Positions 61,381-64,000 of a DNA stretch of 64,000 nt are shown piece by piece. The stretch's first letter is position 1, and every line of letters begins with the position of its first letter. The stretch is from assembly GCF_014534655.1 (NCBI RefSeq), contig NZ_JACVVD010000008.1:1-64000 (forward strand), read 5' to 3'. Below the pieces are notes generated by a model. The model saw only the letters and a list, made by a program, of their open reading frames with translations, made no database searches and was not told the origin of the DNA. The stretch is from Paenibacillus sedimenti. Lineage in GTDB: Bacteria; Bacillota; Bacilli; Paenibacillales; NBRC-103111. The position numbers and the translations under genes are program-made.

Positions 61381-62262
61381 ATGAATATTGAAACGATAGA
61401 GAGCCGAACACAGCCTACAGCTTGGCGAAATAAGCTTCCCGAGCAGATCGGATATGGCGTACTGTACGTCATGTTGACGGTTGTTGCCGTTATTCAAGTA
61501 CTACCTCTCTTGTGGCTGCTGCTTTTCTCTTTGAAAAACAACGAAGAAATATTTAATTTGGCCCCCTTCGCGCTTCCGGATAAGCTGCGCTGGGAAAATT
61601 ATGAGAAGGTGTGGACGCAGGGCCATATCAGCGCGTATTTTTTCAACAGCGTGTGGATGACTGTCTTATCCGTTGCGGTCACCGTATTGCTTGCGAGCTT
61701 AGTGACCTTCGCTTTGACGCGGATGAAATGGAAGCTGCAATCTTTCGTGCTCGGGCTCTTTATGTTGGGGCTTATGATACCCGTTCATTCGACGCTTATT
61801 CCGCTATTCAGCTTTTTTACGAAAACCCATCTGACCAATCATCCCCTGTCCATCATCCTGACCTATATCTCCTTTAACCTGCCGATTACAATCATGATTA
61901 TGCTCGGATTTTATTACACGCTGCCTCGGGAAGTTGAAGAAGCGGCCGTTATGGACGGGTGCTCCGTGAACCGGATCTTCTTCAACATAACGCTGCCGAT
62001 GACAGCATCGGTTTTATCGACGGCAGTCATCATCAACATGATCTATAATTGGAACGAGTTCATTTTCGTTAATACATTTATCAGCTCGGATAAATTCAAA
62101 ACGCTAACGGTCGGGGTACAAAATTTCGTAGGCCAATACACAACCGACTGGGGAGCGATCGGCGCTACGCTGATGATCAGCATTTTGCCGATATTGCTGG
62201 CTTTTATTCTGCTGAGCAACCGCATCGTAGAAGGGATAGCAGCAGGTTCTGTTAAAGGATGA
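61381..62262 (+). CDS. sugar ABC transporter permease (MalG-type)
   Basis: 293 residues, 15 bases after the first permease, with AAAGGAG upstream. Six membrane helices; EAA loop EEAAVMDGCSVNRIFFNITLPM at about 182-203. LFSLKNNEEIFNLAPFALPDKLRWENYEKVW is the typical MalG-type first extracytoplasmic loop. It is the last gene of the importer; the energising ATPase must come from elsewhere. Confidence 0.95.
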   Translation: MNIETIESRTQPTAWRNKLPEQIGYGVLYVMLTVVAVIQVLPLLWLLLFSLKNNEEIFNLAPFALPDKLRWENYEKVWTQGHISAYFFNSVWMTVLSVAVTVLLASLVTFALTRMKWKLQSFVLGLFMLGLMIPVHSTLIPLFSFFTKTHLTNHPLSIILTYISFNLPITIMIMLGFYYTLPREVEEAAVMDGCSVNRIFFNITLPMTASVLSTAVIINMIYNWNEFIFVNTFISSDKFKTLTVGVQNFVGQYTTDWGAIGATLMISILPILLAFILLSNRIVEGIAAGSVKG

Positions 62263-62399
62263 ACGATTGATTGAAAAGTGGTTGAGTAGAGAGTTAAGAC
62301 GCCATGCGTTCATAGAGAGGGCCAGCTGATAGGACGATGTCATCCTGTTGCGGGTCGCCGGAACTGATCTGATAGGAAGATTTATAGTATTTTATAGGT

Positions 62400-62440
62400 G
62401 AGGTCAATCAGAAATTCTCTGATGACCTCTTTCTATTTTT
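62400..62440 (+). terminator. Rho-independent terminator
   Basis: GAGGTCA and TGACCTC with inner AGA/TCT pairing, followed by a T-rich tract, about 140 bases after the last permease gene. The stretch 62263-62399 shows no gene. Confidence 0.75.
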
Positions 62441-62487
62441 GAGGCTGATATCATTGTAGATTTATCCCTCCCTCTTAACTTCCGGGA

Positions 62488-62949
62488 TCACAACTCCAGC
62501 CCCGTCCCCTGCTTGAAGCGCTTAATCACCACCTGTGTATTGACCCTAACTACGCCATTCAATTTATAAATGTTTTGATAGAGGAAGTTTTCCAAGGCCG
62601 CATCATCCTTCAGCAACGCGTGCATATGGAGCGAGCTGGAGCCGGTCATTTGATAAATGCTGATTACATTAGGATCGGCGGACAACGTGTTGCCTACCTC
62701 TTCGGCGAAACGGGGCTCCACCTCAACCTCGAAAAAGGCGCTGACCACCTTACCCAGCTTGGTTGCGTTCAGGCGGATCGTGAAGTTCTCGATGATCTCG
62801 TTATCAATAAGATTCTCCACTCTTTTTTGAATCGCAACGCGGGAAAGACTGAGCATTTCGCCGATTTTGGCATAGGAGATTCGGCTATTTTCATGAAGCA
62901 ATTTGATAATTTCCTGATCGACTTGATCAAGATGCGGCAGCTCTAACAT
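62488..62949 (-). CDS. Lrp/AsnC family transcriptional regulator
   Basis: 153 residues from MLELPHLDQVDQEIIKLLHE; AAGGAGA lies 9 bases upstream, and upstream in-frame codons lack a site. The winged HTH (ISYAKIGEMLSLSRVAIQKRVENL) is at about 24-47 and the RAM ligand domain (TKLGKVVSAFFEVEVEPRFAEEV then DPNVISIYQMTGSSSLHMHALLKD-type block) follows. Lrp proteins form octamers that respond to amino acids. It is divergent from the amidohydrolase at 63221 and probably controls it. Confidence 0.9.
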   Translation of the reverse strand: MLELPHLDQVDQEIIKLLHENSRISYAKIGEMLSLSRVAIQKRVENLIDNEIIENFTIRLNATKLGKVVSAFFEVEVEPRFAEEVGNTLSADPNVISIYQMTGSSSLHMHALLKDDAALENFLYQNIYKLNGVVRVNTQVVIKRFKQGTGLEL

Positions 62950-63220
62950 GTGAGGGTTCTCCTTCCATCGTTCAAATATATACAATTGCACTTCATGGAT
63001 CGATTTTAGTAAAAAATGATCAAGAAAAAGAAAAATAACAATCATTTGTTAATCCCGTGGTGCAAGATATCGAAAAATCGTAACTAAATGAATCGTTTCG
63101 CATTTACAACCTGTGTTGACGAAAAGTATGGCCCTGCATATAATCATGTTAATTAATATTACATGAAACAGCAATAATTAATTTTAGTGTCAGTATATAT
63201 GACATCATTGGGGTGACGAA

Positions 63221-64000
63221 TTGGCTAACAAGCTCATTTACAACGGCACTGTGTTAACCATGGACGCAGCAAATCAGATTCATAAACCGGGCTATATCTA
63301 TATTGAAAACGATATGATCCGGGAAGTGGGGGAGTGGAAGCCGGATGATAGTCTAGACCATCTAAAGGCGAATTCTTCATACACCTACGATGCCTCGGGG
63401 AAAGTGGTAATTCCCGGTATTATCAACGGTCATACCCATTTATTTCAGACGTTTATGAGAGGCGTGTCCGATCATTCTTCCTTAGCGGAATGGCTAAAGG
63501 AAATCATTTGGCCGATGAGCCTGGCGATGGAGCCGGATGATTTTTATTTGGCGGCGCTGATAGGCTGCATCGAAAATTTGAAGTCCGGGGCTACGTATAT
63601 CATGGATCACCATTACATTCATACATTTCCAGAAAATGACGCAAGCGTGCTGCGTGCAATGGTCGACTCCGGCATTCGCGGGCATCTGGCGCGAGGAGGA
63701 TCGGACCTTGCCGGCGAGGTCCGCCTGAGGGAGACGGAGGAGCAGATCTTCGGCAGCACGGAACGGCTGCTGGATGAATGGGACGGCGCAGCCTCGGACC
63801 GCATCCGGATCGCGCTCGGACCGCTCAATTTATACGGCTGCTCACGGGGCTACTTGGAGCGTGCGGCTGTCTTCAGCCGGGACCGCAAGCTGATCTCGCA
63901 CGTGCATGTGGCGGAGACAAGCGGGCAGATTGATAATACGATAGAGCGCTACGGGCTGCGCAATCTGGAGTTGCTTCATAATGTCGGGCTGCTCAGCGAG
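63221..64000 (+). CDS. amidohydrolase (TRZ/ATZ or MTA/SAH deaminase type), 3' partial
   Basis: The frame is open from TTG 63221 (GGGGTGA upstream) to the end of the window, about 260 residues of an expected 450. The start ANKLIYNGTVLTMDAANQIHKPG is the composite N-terminal domain; the metal-binding His-x-His is in GIINGHTHLFQTFMRG, and LKSGATYIMDHHYIH with HVHVAETSGQ supplies further ligands. The family deaminates or dechlorinates N-heterocycles; the guanine-, MTA/SAH- or triazine-type substrate cannot be chosen from the part seen. An Lrp-type regulator is divergent. Confidence 0.9.
   Translation, partial: MANKLIYNGTVLTMDAANQIHKPGYIYIENDMIREVGEWKPDDSLDHLKANSSYTYDASGKVVIPGIINGHTHLFQTFMRGVSDHSSLAEWLKEIIWPMSLAMEPDDFYLAALIGCIENLKSGATYIMDHHYIHTFPENDASVLRAMVDSGIRGHLARGGSDLAGEVRLRETEEQIFGSTERLLDEWDGAASDRIRIALGPLNLYGCSRGYLERAAVFSRDRKLISHVHVAETSGQIDNTIERYGLRNLELLHNVGLLSE

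Overview
The window looks like a chromosomal segment of a spore-forming Firmicute of the Paenibacillus type. The reasons are strong AGGAGG ribosome binding sites, an AbrB-type transition-state regulator, SpoVR and YhbH sporulation proteins, a YesM/YesN-type two-component pair placed in front of a carbohydrate ABC transporter, a PerR-type operator, and moderate GC content. The species assignment is inference, since no rRNA gene is present.

Layout. 1-1.9 kb: tail of a repeat-containing surface-type protein, two small membrane proteins and a Gly/His/Pro/Tyr-rich protein. 1.9-3.4 kb: a histidine kinase with a LytTR-like N-terminus. 3.4-7.8 kb: an AT-rich accessory patch with a decayed glycoside hydrolase, clusters of short repeats that look like transposon ends, SUKH/immunity-like small genes, and a small membrane protein that appears to start at AUA. 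7.7-9.1 kb: a thioredoxin-reductase-like plus glutaredoxin operon under two PerR boxes. 9.1-16 kb: AbrB-like regulator, DUF817 membrane protein, the conserved ATP-grasp / alpha-E / transglutaminase operon, hemerythrin and the tRNA hydroxylase TrhO. 16-20 kb: a large multi-domain phosphorelay kinase. 20.7-24.6 kb: gapB, an SR1P-like peptide and ppdK, a gluconeogenic operon. 25.3-27.3 kb: NAD salvage (nicotinamidase, nicotinate phosphoribosyltransferase). 27.3-31.2 kb: a NarL-type regulator with a 7TM kinase that carries two kinase cores. 31.3-35 kb: peptide-binding lipoprotein, alkyltransferase-like protein and small genes. 35.1-43 kb: spoVR-yhbH, then an accessory island flanked by a second, partly deleted copy of the yhbH 5' region. 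43-45.8 kb: small accessory genes and a YceI protein. 62.5-64 kb: an Lrp/AsnC regulator divergent from a partial amidohydrolase.

The most interesting part is 45.8-56.2 kb, an RNA-repair island. Two WYL-domain regulators are divergent from a collinear set: RtcB RNA ligase 1, a 491-base non-coding gap, an SPFH/slipin protein, a short leader-peptide and attenuator region, a YcgL-type nucleotidyltransferase, RtcB 2, an AAA+ ATPase and a YhaM-like 3'-5' exoribonuclease. The non-coding gap holds a tRNA-like core in permuted order: T arm, then a hairpin that closes the acceptor stem, then a D arm, then an anticodon arm with a perfect CU-UUU-AA loop. It therefore has no free CCA end, which is the architecture described for YrlA-type bacterial Y RNAs (tRNA mimics). 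No Ro60/TROVE protein is visible. I read the set as a damage-responsive RNA-repair operon carrying its own tRNA mimic.

Downstream of the island, 56.4-62.3 kb holds a two-component system and a complete CUT1-type sugar ABC importer without its ATPase, which is usually supplied by a shared MsmX-type subunit.
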